Origin: Selenomonas sp. AB3002
Lineage (GTDB): Bacteria; Bacillota; Negativicutes; Selenomonadales; Selenomonadaceae
Direction: 5' to 3'
DNA: 64,000 nt
Assembly (NCBI RefSeq): GCF_000702545.1
Contig: NZ_JNIO01000002.1
Coordinates: forward strand, 434,001 to 498,000
Position 1 is the stretch's first letter. Each line of letters begins with the position of its first letter. Below, piece by piece: positions 63,999 through 64,000 of this stretch. Both the position numbers and the translations under genes were made by a program. The notes beneath the pieces are model-generated. The model did no database searches. It was not told the origin of the DNA and saw only the letters and a program-made list of their open reading frames with translations.

Positions 63999-64000
63999 CA

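Noticed and set aside
1-64000. CRISPR arrays, rRNA, tRNA genes, complete insertion sequences
   Set aside because: No regularly spaced direct repeats, no rRNA-like stretches, no cloverleaf and no transposase gene were recognised by eye; a covariance-model scan would be needed to be certain about tRNAs.

Overview
The window reads as a chromosomal segment of a motile, anaerobic member of the Negativicutes, most likely a Selenomonas-like organism. This is inferred from Firmicutes-type gene order (rpmE-DUF1385-prfA-prmC-tsaC; tmk-rnmV-ksgA), strong AGGAGG ribosome binding sites, a CheV chemotaxis protein, ferredoxin-linked oxoacid metabolism and TRAP-TAXI uptake. Most genes lie on the minus strand. 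No rRNA, tRNA or CRISPR array was recognised.

Layout. 1-8.9 kb: a cut-off small gene, a 69-residue protein, a PHP-family phosphatase, a HAD phosphatase, a secreted SGNH hydrolase, fhs and folD (one-carbon folate metabolism), and a UbiA/UbiD pair. 8.9-14.9 kb: tatC/tatA, a repeat-bounded cassette with a 32-residue hydrophobic peptide that looks like a type I toxin-antitoxin locus, a ferredoxin plus radical SAM enzyme, a split chromate transporter and a DUF4143 ATPase. 14.9-22.9 kb: NhaC antiporter, ksgA, rnmV, tmk, a basic amino acid decarboxylase, a DegS-like kinase, a small membrane protein with a non-AUG start, a YgbA-like protein and a flavodoxin. 23-28.8 kb is an accessory patch: a truncated AlbA/HATPase-family regulator behind an iteron-like operator, a Crp/Fnr regulator, and an AT-rich nuclease-like gene beside an RNase J-like metallo-beta-lactamase protein. 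28.8-42.4 kb is mostly housekeeping (ftsW/rodA-type gene, trmB, alr, tsaC, prmC, prfA, rpmE), with an AcoR-like regulator lacking the GAFTGA loop and a stand-alone divergent ClpX.

42.5-54.9 kb is a nutrient-uptake block: fused TRAP permease, DUF1850 protein, TAXI binding protein, CBS-ACT protein, a complete branched-chain amino acid ABC transporter (livK-livHMGF) and a four-subunit 2-oxoacid:ferredoxin oxidoreductase (korDABC). The palindrome TGTATACA recurs in front of the TAXI, livK and kor operons and also nhaC, which suggests one shared regulator joining amino acid or organic acid uptake to oxoacid oxidation.

55-59.9 kb holds the best candidate for an undescribed system. It is a four-gene partner-switching operon made of a membrane SpoIIE-type phosphatase, an STAS antagonist and an RsbW-like kinase. 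In place of a sigma factor it ends in a protein that fuses a catalytically degenerate condensation-type domain to a cyclic-nucleotide-binding domain. The window closes with an iron alcohol dehydrogenase, a full-length AlbA/HATPase-family protein and a DUF234-type ATPase cut by the window edge.
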